This document shows positions 8,583 through 17,183 of a DNA stretch of 64,000 nt, in pieces. This DNA comes from Martinezella lusitana (GTDB taxonomy: Bacteria; Pseudomonadota; Alphaproteobacteria; Rhizobiales; Rhizobiaceae): positions 1-64,000 of the forward strand of contig NZ_JAFEVL010000025.1 of assembly GCF_016901135.1 (NCBI RefSeq). The letters are read 5' to 3'. The translations under genes were made by a program, and so were the position numbers. The first letter of the stretch is position 1. Each line of letters begins with the position of its first letter. The notes under the pieces were generated by a model that searched no databases, was not told where the DNA came from, and worked only from the letters and a program-made list of their open reading frames with translations.

Positions 8583-10895
8583 TCAGAATTCCTCCCAGCT
8601 TTCCTTGATTGCCGCATTGCTTGAGAAGGCTTTTGCTACTCGGCTGGTCATGCGATGCACAGGCGAAGCAACCGGCGCGTGATTGTAACCCACTGTCGTG
8701 GGCAGCGCCGACTGTGGAGCGTCAGGAAGCTGGAACTGCGAGACGAGTTCGCGGAGTCGGCCGCTCTCATTTGCAAGCGTCGCCCCGGCTGCGCTGGTTT
8801 CCTCGACCATAGCTGCGTTTTGCTGTGTGACCTGATCCATCTGGTTGACGGCGGTGTTTACCTCAGCAAGGCCGACCGATTGCTCCTTGGCCGACGTCGC
8901 GATCGCGTCCATGTGCTGATTGACTGTAACGATGTAGGCCTCGATGGTCTTCAGAGCGTTACCCGTCTCGCTAACCAGATCGACACCACTTTGCACATCC
9001 GCTGAAGAATTCCTAATCAGTCCCTTAATTTCCTTGGCAGCCTTTGCGGAGCGTTGGGCGAGCTCACGTACTTCCTGGGCCACGACAGCAAAACCCTTGC
9101 CTGCATCTCCTGCTCGGGCTGCCTCGACCCCTGCATTGAGAGCCAAAAGATTGGTCTGAAACGCTATCTCGTCAATGACACCGATAATGTTCGAGATTTC
9201 GTTTGAAGACCGTTCGATCTTCTGCATGGCGTCTACCGCATTGGAAACCACCTTGCCCGAGTGGGCAGCGCTTTCGTTTGCCAGAACGGCCGTCTTGCGA
9301 GCTTCCTCGGCGCGCTTGGATGAGTTGGCGACATTGACCGTAATTTGATCGAGCGCGGCGGCCGTTTCTTCCAGCGATGCCGCTTGCTGTTCGGTGCGCT
9401 TGGACAAATCGTTGGCACTGGCGCTAACCTCACGGCTGCCTGTGTCAATGCCGCTAGCCGCATTGGCGACCGAACGTAAAGTTTCCGACAATTGCGAGAC
9501 CGCAATATTGAAGTCTGTTCGCAGACTTTCGAAATCCGGCGCAAATGGCTCGCTAAGCTGGTAGGTTAGATCACCGCTGGCAAGACGCCGCAGCCCTTGA
9601 GCCAAGCCTGTCGTCGCCTTTGCCATATCCTCGCTGCGGTTTCGCTCCAAGGTTTCGGCATCGGCCTTTTGCTTGTCGGCTCGCCCACGAATAGCGGCAG
9701 CCTCGCGCTCAACCTCAAGTGCGCGCAGTCCGTTTACCTTGAACACCTCTACTGCCTTGGCCATCGCGCCAATTTCATCTTGGCGGCTGAGTCCGCTCAC
9801 TTCAGCTGAGAGGTCCCCGGTCGCCAACACTCCCATGTTTGACGCCAGACGTTGAATAGGGCGGCCAACCATCCGGAGGATAGTCCAAGCAATCCCCGCA
9901 ATAACAACAATCATCGCGCCAAGCCCGACCAACATTGCCATCAACTGATGGTGAAGCGGAGCGTTTATCGTCTCGAGCGGTACATCGACCACAGCCACCC
10001 AAGTTGTGTCGAAACTAGCGACGCGGAACGGCAAAAAGATCCGTTGTATCTTCGTTCCATCCCGCCACGACATCGCCGGCAGCAGCCGGGCTTCGTTGGA
10101 TGCGACTGCTTCTCTCAACTGTGCGCTGCCCTCGCCATCACCATAGGCTTTAGCAAGCAGGGACTTGTCGGGATTGACCACCCACTCGCCTTTTTTGGAC
10201 AAAATCATAACGCGGCCCGTCCCCATTGGAGCAAGCTTTTGCAATACGTCCGAAAGGCTGGAAAGATTGACAGCGGTACCAGTCAAGCCAATGACCTTTT
10301 CCTTAGCCTTAACCGGATAGACGATAGCGGCAATCAAGGGTGGGTCGGCAACGGCAACACCATAGATAAAGGGATTGGTCAACGCTCCCTTTCCTGACGT
10401 CGTCGGCAAACGGTACCATTCGGCATCGACGAGCCGCTCAAAAGTAGCTAGCTCCAGGCTACCATCCTTTCCCTGACTGTAAGAGGGCGAAAAAAGGCCT
10501 TCATGGTTGGTAACCAAGCCCGGATTATCTGGAACTTGCGAACCGTCCAACGCCTTTGGCTCTTCCATAAACCATGTGCTCAGGCTCTCAGGCATGGCCT
10601 CGTGCTTTGCCCTCAGGGCATTGACGATTGCCGTCCGGTCCAACTTGCCTTCTTCAAAGCGCGCAGCGAGAAGTGCCGCGGTTGCGCGGTTGGCACCGTC
10701 ATATTCGGCGATTATCGAGCTGACATACGATGCGGACTGTTTTGCTTCGTCAAGCATGATCTGATTGGTCATCTCAAGCGTTGCAGCTCGAGACGTTAGC
10801 CAAATGTACGCGGCCGCTGGCACCGTCGCAGTTAACACGCCTAGGGCGACGATAACTGAAAGCTTCACATTCACGGACTTAAGAGAGAAATCCAT
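8583..10895 (-). CDS. Methyl-accepting chemotaxis protein (Cache-type sensor)
   Basis: 770 residues. One membrane segment near 12-32 is followed by a large periplasmic domain (about 35-305) of double-Cache type. A second membrane segment lies near 310-332 ([13 protein letters not shown]), then HAMP ([20 protein letters not shown]), a second HAMP-like stretch and the signalling hairpin with the tip [20 protein letters not shown]. It ends in SWEEF, similar to the NWETF pentapeptide that tethers CheR/CheB, so it is probably a high-abundance, fully adapting receptor. The position beside two sugar permease genes suggests that it senses the imported compound. Confidence 0.92.
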   Translation of the reverse strand: MDFSLKSVNVKLSVIVALGVLTATVPAAAYIWLTSRAATLEMTNQIMLDEAKQSASYVSSIIAEYDGANRATAALLAARFEEGKLDRTAIVNALRAKHEAMPESLSTWFMEEPKALDGSQVPDNPGLVTNHEGLFSPSYSQGKDGSLELATFERLVDAEWYRLPTTSGKGALTNPFIYGVAVADPPLIAAIVYPVKAKEKVIGLTGTAVNLSSLSDVLQKLAPMGTGRVMILSKKGEWVVNPDKSLLAKAYGDGEGSAQLREAVASNEARLLPAMSWRDGTKIQRIFLPFRVASFDTTWVAVVDVPLETINAPLHHQLMAMLVGLGAMIVVIAGIAWTILRMVGRPIQRLASNMGVLATGDLSAEVSGLSRQDEIGAMAKAVEVFKVNGLRALEVEREAAAIRGRADKQKADAETLERNRSEDMAKATTGLAQGLRRLASGDLTYQLSEPFAPDFESLRTDFNIAVSQLSETLRSVANAASGIDTGSREVSASANDLSKRTEQQAASLEETAAALDQITVNVANSSKRAEEARKTAVLANESAAHSGKVVSNAVDAMQKIERSSNEISNIIGVIDEIAFQTNLLALNAGVEAARAGDAGKGFAVVAQEVRELAQRSAKAAKEIKGLIRNSSADVQSGVDLVSETGNALKTIEAYIVTVNQHMDAIATSAKEQSVGLAEVNTAVNQMDQVTQQNAAMVEETSAAGATLANESGRLRELVSQFQLPDAPQSALPTTVGYNHAPVASPVHRMTSRVAKAFSSNAAIKESWEEF

Positions 10896-11478
10896 AGGTC
10901 ACCCGTCAAAATTTCAGGCCAATCGCGGCACCGCTCGATATCTATTAGAACCGATCAAATGTTAATTTATCAAAAATAAGTTATCAAACGTTGAACCATT
11001 TCCGGGCTAAGCGTCGCCCTATCGGCGGCCACGATGCAGCCCAAGTTGGCGGGGGGGCTCAACGAAATCGATCTACGGCAAGAGCTTGCAGGTCTGACGA
11101 GTTCGGTCATTCCAACAGGTACTGCCATGGTCGGCTGGGTTGAGGATCTGCAGGCGCACACACGCATCGAGCTCGGGAAAGCGCGTTGGGGCGTCCGGCG
11201 ACGGAGGCGCTTGCGTACTTTAGCCCGGCGATACCTGGTCAGCACCTTCAAATTTACCGAGCCGACCACTTGGAGAGGGCGCGGTCGAGTTCATGACGGC
11301 CAATAGCGCCGGCAAGGTTTTTCAGCCAATATGTGCCCGACATCTACCCGAACATCTAAGGCGATAAACGCAAGCTCTTTCTTTCCCTAAAAAACGTCAC
11401 TTAGACAGCCCGTTTATCACTTTGCCGGCATGACAAGCCACCAGCCGCCTGCCTCGTCGACGGACATACATGGTGTCA
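10896..11478. promoter_or_regulatory. Intergenic region upstream of the chemoreceptor, with repeated TTTGATAA words
   Basis: No gene is supported here; the open frames at 10970-11306 have no recognisable family. On the minus strand upstream of the chemoreceptor, TTTGAT occurs three times (TTTGATAA at 10981-10988 and 10967-10974, then TTTGATC) with 14-15 bp spacing. The same 8-mer occurs in the GntR/sugar-transport divergent promoter (14352-14359). This could be a shared regulator site. The rest of the stretch (about 11000-11478) holds nothing I can identify. Confidence 0.35.
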
Positions 11479-13419
11479 TCACAGGCCCGGGGTCCCTTCG
11501 GATCCGACCGCAATCCTGATCGTGCTAGTGGCCAGGCGTCGAACGCCGAGAAAGTGAAGGCTCTCGCCTAGAATCAATAATGTCATCAACGCCCAGATAC
11601 GTTCAGCATAGTTTGCTCCCCAGGACAACAGAAGCGTGTCCACCAGCACGATCAGGATCGCGACAGGGATCGCAAAGGCTATCGGATGACAGCCGCCGCG
11701 TTTCAAGAGGTTGCCGGCGAGGAGGGCGGCAGCTACAGCGGGAAGGAGGTAGGTATCTGCGAGACTGTAATGCGCACTTCCTCCAAGGCTTGCGACGAAG
11801 ACGCCGAAAACGACGGACCCTAAAGCGCTGGCGATATAGCCTAAAACCGCAGTTCGACGTTTGCTGCCTCGCGTCATGCGGCTATCCAACAAAAACGCCA
11901 GGACGATGCTTAGGGCTGCCATGACCCAGGCGGCAGGCGAAACCCCGAGCCAGCGCGTATTTGTCATCGATGAAAGGAGCGGCGGTGCAAATCCGGTTGG
12001 CAGTTCCACAAGCAATCCTGAACCCCAAGCCTGCGCAAACCCGGCGGTAGCAAGGGTCACTACCATCGCCGCGCGTCCAATGCGCGAAGCGATCCAGCCT
12101 TGAATAACGCCGACGGCGAACGCGGCGCTTGCGATCATCGGCAATGTCGTCGCTAGATTTGCGTTCAAGCCCCCAGTCATCGCCACAGTGGTGATCGCGA
12201 CTGCCGAAATGAGCCCCGGCATCGACAGATCGACAGCCCCGGTTCGAAGTACCGCCGCCTGGCCTACGCCCAGTAAACAGATTCCGGCGATTAATGTGGC
12301 GAGATCGCTGGCCTCTGGCCGAAAGTGGAATAACAAAAGTACGACCGGCAGTGGCAACGCCCACCGTGCGCGCTTCGGCACCTCGAAAGAAACCTGCGTT
12401 GGAACGAGGGCTCGCTGAGCGACCAGGCAAAGCAAAAACCCGAGGAGTAGCCAAGTCGCGTCGATAGCGGTCGAGAAATAGTCTGGGATGCCCAGCGGAA
12501 CCATAAGATTTCCGGTCGCAACAACGATAAACGCGCCAAGCAGCGACCCGGCGACCGATCCGCCACGAAGCCCTGGAACACCTCCGCCGAGTGCGGTCGC
12601 AGCTAGGATCTGCAGTAGCACCGGCGCACCGAAGGCGACATTGACGGAGCCGAGCGCTCCAGCCAGCAATACTCCGCCAACACCTGCACCGCCTCCCGCC
12701 ACGGTATAGGCAAAGAGTACAGGCCAGCCGCCATATCGCGCCCCGCCCGCATAATAATCGGCGCCACGTGCGCGAAGCTTGGCGCCGAGCCCGGACCGCA
12801 GCAATCGTTCGCCGGCAAGGCAGACCGCCAGTAGCATCAAGGGCGGCACAATAGATATGTTGGCGATTGTGGCATTGTAGAGCAGCGCCGCGAGCGCGGG
12901 CGGCGCCGGCAGGTAGCTATTCTCTAGATGCTCGAGCGCGTAGGCCATCGCTCCAGCGCCGGTCGAAAGGGTGACCGAAGTCGAGCGCAGTCCGGCATAG
13001 CCGATAAGCACGCCGTTAAGCCCCCCGACAGCCAAGCCAATCAACAACCCCATCCCGATGACGATGATGGTGTCGGCGGGAGACGACATCGGTATAGACG
13101 GGATGACCGCGGCGACGAGCACCAACGTCGCACCCGCCGACAAGCCCTGGCCGCCGGCAACGATCGGTAGAGTCTGCGCCATTGCGGCAATGGCGAGCGG
13201 TGTCGCGGCAAGAAGTAGTCCCTGCCAATCGCTGGAAGTTATTCCCTCCGGCGATAACAACCACCACACCAAGATCAGGATTGTGAGAACCAGACACTCG
13301 AAGCGCAAGATCGTCACCGACCCCCGTCCTATGGGGCCATCGCCAGGCGATACTTTTTGTTGCTCCTCCAATGAAACCAAGGCCGTCGCCGTGTTGGTTC
13401 CAAGCTCGTCACGAACCAC
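11479..13419 (-). CDS. Double-length CUT2 sugar ABC permease (two RbsC-like halves)
   Basis: 646 residues, about twice the usual RbsC/XylH length, because two BPD_transp_2 domains are fused head to tail. The substrate-channel motif appears in each half: GGQGLSAGATLVL near 90 and GAVDLSMPGLISA in the second half. Such fusions would supply both membrane subunits of the transporter in one chain. No ATPase or binding-protein gene adjoins it on this strand; the nearest partners are the divergent set at 14457-17183, which has its own fused permease. A GGAGG ribosome site lies 8 bp before the GTG start at 13419. The first channel motif is less canonical than in the second fused permease. Confidence 0.88.
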   Translation of the reverse strand: MVRDELGTNTATALVSLEEQQKVSPGDGPIGRGSVTILRFECLVLTILILVWWLLSPEGITSSDWQGLLLAATPLAIAAMAQTLPIVAGGQGLSAGATLVLVAAVIPSIPMSSPADTIIVIGMGLLIGLAVGGLNGVLIGYAGLRSTSVTLSTGAGAMAYALEHLENSYLPAPPALAALLYNATIANISIVPPLMLLAVCLAGERLLRSGLGAKLRARGADYYAGGARYGGWPVLFAYTVAGGGAGVGGVLLAGALGSVNVAFGAPVLLQILAATALGGGVPGLRGGSVAGSLLGAFIVVATGNLMVPLGIPDYFSTAIDATWLLLGFLLCLVAQRALVPTQVSFEVPKRARWALPLPVVLLLFHFRPEASDLATLIAGICLLGVGQAAVLRTGAVDLSMPGLISAVAITTVAMTGGLNANLATTLPMIASAAFAVGVIQGWIASRIGRAAMVVTLATAGFAQAWGSGLLVELPTGFAPPLLSSMTNTRWLGVSPAAWVMAALSIVLAFLLDSRMTRGSKRRTAVLGYIASALGSVVFGVFVASLGGSAHYSLADTYLLPAVAAALLAGNLLKRGGCHPIAFAIPVAILIVLVDTLLLSWGANYAERIWALMTLLILGESLHFLGVRRLATSTIRIAVGSEGTPGL

Positions 13420-13641
13420 CTGCCGATCCTCCTACTGCAGGAATGACGCGCTCCGCGTCTGGAATTTATGTAGGTGCGCAATCGTCCGATATTGACGCGG
13501 ACCCATCTTCCGACGCCAACCTGCAATCACGGTACGATCGCGCCACGCTTGTTCCATGCATTGGAAAGGCTACCAATGCAGCCAGCGAGGCTCGAAGATC
13601 TCGTGGGATATGCTAGCAGCCGGAACAAAGAGTCTCGAATG

Positions 13642-14304
13642 TCAGAGATAACCCGTGAGCACCTCATACGCATCCGAGATGTCGTCATGCATCGCTTGCC
13701 GGGCCTTGTCGGGTTTATTGTTTTCGATCGCGTGGAAGATGTCCTCGTGATGACGATTTGAAATTCGGAAATTTCCCGACGCCCTCAGGAGGTGAAAGTA
13801 TGGTGAGATCTGCAGCCAGAGGCTTTCAATGATCGACAGCATGATTGGCGACTGAGCGAGGCGATATACCTCGAAATGAAAGTCATAGTTCGACTGCAGA
13901 TAGAGCTTCGTGTCGCCAGCCTCCTGACCCTCAAATAGTGCCTGGAAGCTCCTGTTTAAGCCTCCGACATCCCGAGGTCCGGCCCGTTCGGCCGCCCATG
14001 CGGCGGTTGTCGGTTCGAGCGTCAATCTTACCCGCAAGAGTTCGTCCAGCCTTTCGCGAGTGAGCTTCGGAATGCCGATGGTTCTGCCCGAGAGGACCGT
14101 CAAAGCGCCGGCAGTCGACAATCGGGTGAGGGCGTTGCGGACCGGCATGGGGCTGACGCCGAATGCCTCCGCGAGGCTTGCAACAGTAATGGATTCTCCG
14201 GGGACAATCCCGCCACGCAGGATCAGGTCGCACAATTGCCTATAGACGCCGTCCTCCAGCGTTTCGCGTCGCAGCGGCAAAACCTGCTCAGATATTCCGT
14301 GCAT
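13642..14304 (-). CDS. GntR-family regulator (FCD domain)
   Basis: 220 residues. An N-terminal winged HTH (about 15-75; ITVASLAEAFGVSPMPVRNALTRL) is followed by an all-helical FCD ligand domain with the metal-binding residues spread over NYDFHFEVYRLA and NRHHEDIFHAI. FCD regulators usually respond to organic acids or sugar acids. It diverges from the sugar-transport/catabolic run starting at 14457 and lies 222 bp from the fused permease on its own strand, so it is the natural local regulator of both. The start at 14304 has a GGAGA box about 6 bp before it. Confidence 0.9.
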   Translation of the reverse strand: MHGISEQVLPLRRETLEDGVYRQLCDLILRGGIVPGESITVASLAEAFGVSPMPVRNALTRLSTAGALTVLSGRTIGIPKLTRERLDELLRVRLTLEPTTAAWAAERAGPRDVGGLNRSFQALFEGQEAGDTKLYLQSNYDFHFEVYRLAQSPIMLSIIESLWLQISPYFHLLRASGNFRISNRHHEDIFHAIENNKPDKARQAMHDDISDAYEVLTGYL

Positions 14305-14351
14305 TTCATCTCCTACCCATCAACCAACCCCTCTTTAGCAAAAATCTGCGA

Positions 14352-14395
14352 TTTGATAAAGAGGAATTGACTTTTGATCAATTATCAGAAATCTT
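14352..14395 (+). promoter_or_regulatory. Divergent promoter/operator for GntR and sugar-transport operon
   Basis: Between gntR and the binding-protein gene lies an inverted repeat TGATAA (14354-14359) / TTATCA (14382-14387) enclosing the palindrome TTGATCAA (14374-14381). A TTGACT -35 candidate is at 14367-14372; the -10 (about 14390-14395) is weak. Overlap of the palindrome with the promoter spacer suggests repression by the GntR protein. Confidence 0.45.
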
Positions 14396-14456
14396 ACATC
14401 AGCTGGAGCGGTAATGAAGGGCGAGGAGGCCCTACCGCCGGCGATGGAGGATGAAA

Positions 14457-15572
14457 ATGAAATCACTTGTAAAAGCACTTCTGTGCGCCGTGCCGATGGC
14501 CGCCGCGGCGATGACTGCCGCGCAGGCGCAGGGAAAACATCAGGTTTACCTGTCGATGAGCTACATCGGCAACGACTGGCAGGCCGAGGCCGCCAACATG
14601 GTCAAGGCGCTTGCGGCCTCGAAAGAGTACGCCGACAAAATCAATCTGAACGTCCAGGTAGCAGGACCGAATGCGCAGCGCCAAATCCAGCAAATCAATG
14701 CGATGGTACAGGCCGGCGCGGAAGCCATTGTCGTTTACCCGATCTCGCCGACTGCCCTCAATCAGGTGGTAAAGAGTGCTTGCGCCAAGGGCGTCAAGAT
14801 CATCGCCTATGATGGTGAAATCACCGAACCCTGCGCCTATAACGTTACGATCGACCAGGCCGAGGCTGGCCAAAAGACGGCGGAATGGCTGGTGGACAAG
14901 CTCGGCGGCAAAGGCAATATCATCATGGTGACCGGGGTACCGGGAACATCCGTCGATACCGCGCGCACAGCTGCCGCCAAGGAGGTTTTCGCCAAGCATC
15001 CGGATATCAAAATTGTCGGCGAGGCCGTCGGCATGTGGAGTCAGGCTGTTGCCCGCACCGAGATCTCCAAACTCCTCTCGACCAGGAAGTGGGATGATAT
15101 CAATGGCTTGTGGATGCAGGTTGGCTGCTTCACTGCCAACTCGATGCAAATTGAGGCCGGCAAGACGCCAGAGCAATTGCTGCCCTGTGCCGGCGAAGGA
15201 TCGAATGGCGGCCGCATTCAGATGCTGCCCGCCGGTACCAAAGTCGACGGCGGATCCAGTCCCTACATTCCGATGGGAGCCCCAAGGATTTCCTATGCGT
15301 CGCCGCCCTATTCCGGTGCGCTGGCACTGAAGCTTGCAGTGGATCTGATCGATGGAAAGGACGTGCCCAAGCATACGACCCTGCCACTGCCGCTTGTCAC
15401 CAATGAAACGATCAAGCTTTGCGAAACTGGCGACTGGTCCGAATTGAAGGCCGGCTGCAACGCTTTCCAGCCGTCACTTGTCTCCAATCCAGGTTGGTTC
15501 GCATCGATTTATTCGACGGAGCTTCCCGGTCTCGGCCTGCAGGCCGCGCTTGTCGGACAGCCCGACGAGTAG
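14457..15572 (+). CDS. CUT2 sugar ABC transporter periplasmic binding protein
   Basis: 371 residues from the ATG at 14457, which has GGAGG 6 bp upstream; the ATG at 14451 touches the ribosome site directly. The signal peptide runs to about residue 25 (TAAQAQ). The mature part is a periplasmic-binding-protein type I fold: IQQINAMVQAGAEAIVVYP, GVKIIAYDGE, then VTGVPGTSVDTAR. Four or more cysteines in the C-terminal half are unusual for this family and may form disulfides. It feeds the ATPase and double permease encoded directly downstream. The ligand is unknown; the catabolic genes point to a deoxy-sugar, sugar acid or lactone. Confidence 0.92.
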   Translation: MKSLVKALLCAVPMAAAAMTAAQAQGKHQVYLSMSYIGNDWQAEAANMVKALAASKEYADKINLNVQVAGPNAQRQIQQINAMVQAGAEAIVVYPISPTALNQVVKSACAKGVKIIAYDGEITEPCAYNVTIDQAEAGQKTAEWLVDKLGGKGNIIMVTGVPGTSVDTARTAAAKEVFAKHPDIKIVGEAVGMWSQAVARTEISKLLSTRKWDDINGLWMQVGCFTANSMQIEAGKTPEQLLPCAGEGSNGGRIQMLPAGTKVDGGSSPYIPMGAPRISYASPPYSGALALKLAVDLIDGKDVPKHTTLPLPLVTNETIKLCETGDWSELKAGCNAFQPSLVSNPGWFASIYSTELPGLGLQAALVGQPDE

Positions 15573-15579
15573 GCGAGCC

Positions 15580-15606
15580 GGCCGGCGCGAGCAACAAACG
15601 CCGGCC
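15580..15606 (+). other. Intercistronic hairpin after binding-protein gene
   Basis: A perfect 8-bp stem GGCCGGCG/CGCCGGCC with an 11-nt loop begins 8 bp after the binding-protein stop and ends about 24 bp before the ATPase start. No T-run follows. Like the hairpins at 3881 and 31892, it probably lets the binding protein be made in excess. Confidence 0.6.
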
Positions 15607-15629
15607 ATTTCCAATTGGAGTACAGTCTC

Positions 15630-17183
15630 ATGGAAGAGCGTTTGGCGTCACAGGCAGTGGCGATCGAAGGCGTGTCGAAGTCTTTCGGCGCAACGAAGGC
15701 AATCGATTCGGCCACCTTTTCGGTGAAGAAGGGAACGGTCCATGCCCTTCTCGGTGAAAATGGCGCTGGTAAGTCAACGACGATGAAGCTGTTGTCTGGC
15801 CTGCTCACGCCGGACCAGGGGTCGTTGTTTATCAATGGCAGGGCGGTTTCCCTGAAGACGCCACGCGACGCGCACCGCTGCGGCATTCAGACGGCCTTTC
15901 AGGAACTGACACTGGTCGACGATCTGACTGTCCTGGAAAACATGCTTCTGCCAAGTGCGCCGATCGGACCGTTCGGTATGCTTCGCCGTGCTCAAGCCAG
16001 ACGCGCGGTCGCGGCCCATTTCAAGGCAATCGGCTTGGATGTAGATCTCGATGCCATTGCCGGTGAACTCGATCTGTCGGTCCAGCAGAAAATCGAGATA
16101 GCGCGCGCTCTTTATCGCAAGCCTGAAGTGCTGTTGCTCGATGAACCGACATCGGCGCTTTCTGGCAAGGATGTGATTTGGCTGGGAGAGATCATCGCCA
16201 ACGCCAAGCGTATCGGCACGACGATCGTCTTCATTTCACACCGGCTGCCGGAAGTCCGGCAGTTTTGCGACCGGCTGACGATCCTTCGCAACGGCAAACA
16301 TATCGTCACGGCAAATGTCGCCGACGTGACCGACGATGAAGTGGTTGAGAAGATCATCGGGCGATCGATCGAGAATTCCTTTCCTCCGCGACCAGCTGCC
16401 GGCGTGCAAGCGCGCGAGCCTGTGCTCGAAGTACGGCAGCTGGAAGCGGGAGAAAAACTCGCCGATGTTGATCTGACCTTGCGGCCGGGCGAAATCCACG
16501 GTGTGGCGGGACTGCAAGGGATGGGCCAGATCGACCTGTTCTCGGCCTGCTTCGGCGCGCTCCCGATTAAGCGCGGCGCCATCCTTGTCGATGGCAAAGA
16601 GGTTTATCTCAAGTCACCTGCTGACGCTCTTTCGCCATCGATCGGTATTGGCTTCGTGCCCGAGGACCGCAAGACGGAGGGTCTGTTTCTAAAGCTGAAC
16701 GGAACTGCCAACGCCAGCCTGCCCGTCGTTAGTCAATTCTCGCAATACGGGCTCCTCAACCTCAGGGCGGAAAAAGCGGCAACACGTGCGGTGTTTGAAG
16801 CGGTCGAAGTTGCCGATCGGGCTCTGTACATGGCCGCAGGGTCTTTTTCCGGCGGCAATCAACAGAAGATCGCGATTTCCAAGTGGTTCCTGGCGCAAAG
16901 CCGCATCCTGCTGCTATTCGATCCGACCCGCGGCATCGATGTTGGCACCAAGCACCAATTGTACCTCCTCATGAGAAGGTTCGCAGATGCCGGCGGCGCC
17001 ATTCTCTTCCATTCAACCGAGGTACCCGAACTGGTCCATCTCTGCGACCGCGTATCGGTTCTTTATCAGGGTCGCGTCGCCCTCCGCCTGCAGAGCGACG
17101 AAATATCCGAAACGGCAATAATGGAGGCGGCCCTGGGTGGAAGGCATGCCAGCCATGACAGTTCACGGAGGAACCAGGTATGA
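15630..17183 (+). CDS. CUT2 sugar ABC transporter ATP-binding protein (dual NBD)
   Basis: 517 residues from the ATG at 15630, with GGAG 9 bp upstream. NBD1 is canonical: Walker A GENGAGKST, signature LSVQQKIEIARAL, Walker B VLLLDEPTSAL. NBD2 is degenerate as in RbsA/MglA relatives: the Walker A position reads GLQGMGQID, while the signature FSGGNQQK is intact and the Walker B reads LLLFDPTRGIDVG, lacking the catalytic Glu. Only one ATP site is therefore expected to turn over. It overlaps the downstream permease gene by 4 bp (ATGA). Confidence 0.95.
   Translation: MEERLASQAVAIEGVSKSFGATKAIDSATFSVKKGTVHALLGENGAGKSTTMKLLSGLLTPDQGSLFINGRAVSLKTPRDAHRCGIQTAFQELTLVDDLTVLENMLLPSAPIGPFGMLRRAQARRAVAAHFKAIGLDVDLDAIAGELDLSVQQKIEIARALYRKPEVLLLDEPTSALSGKDVIWLGEIIANAKRIGTTIVFISHRLPEVRQFCDRLTILRNGKHIVTANVADVTDDEVVEKIIGRSIENSFPPRPAAGVQAREPVLEVRQLEAGEKLADVDLTLRPGEIHGVAGLQGMGQIDLFSACFGALPIKRGAILVDGKEVYLKSPADALSPSIGIGFVPEDRKTEGLFLKLNGTANASLPVVSQFSQYGLLNLRAEKAATRAVFEAVEVADRALYMAAGSFSGGNQQKIAISKWFLAQSRILLLFDPTRGIDVGTKHQLYLLMRRFADAGGAILFHSTEVPELVHLCDRVSVLYQGRVALRLQSDEISETAIMEAALGGRHASHDSSRRNQV

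Noticed and set aside
10970..11306. Overlapping open frames in the gap between the chemoreceptor and the fused permease
   Set aside because: Neither strand gives a recognisable domain and both have poor starts; not enough to call a gene or pseudogene.
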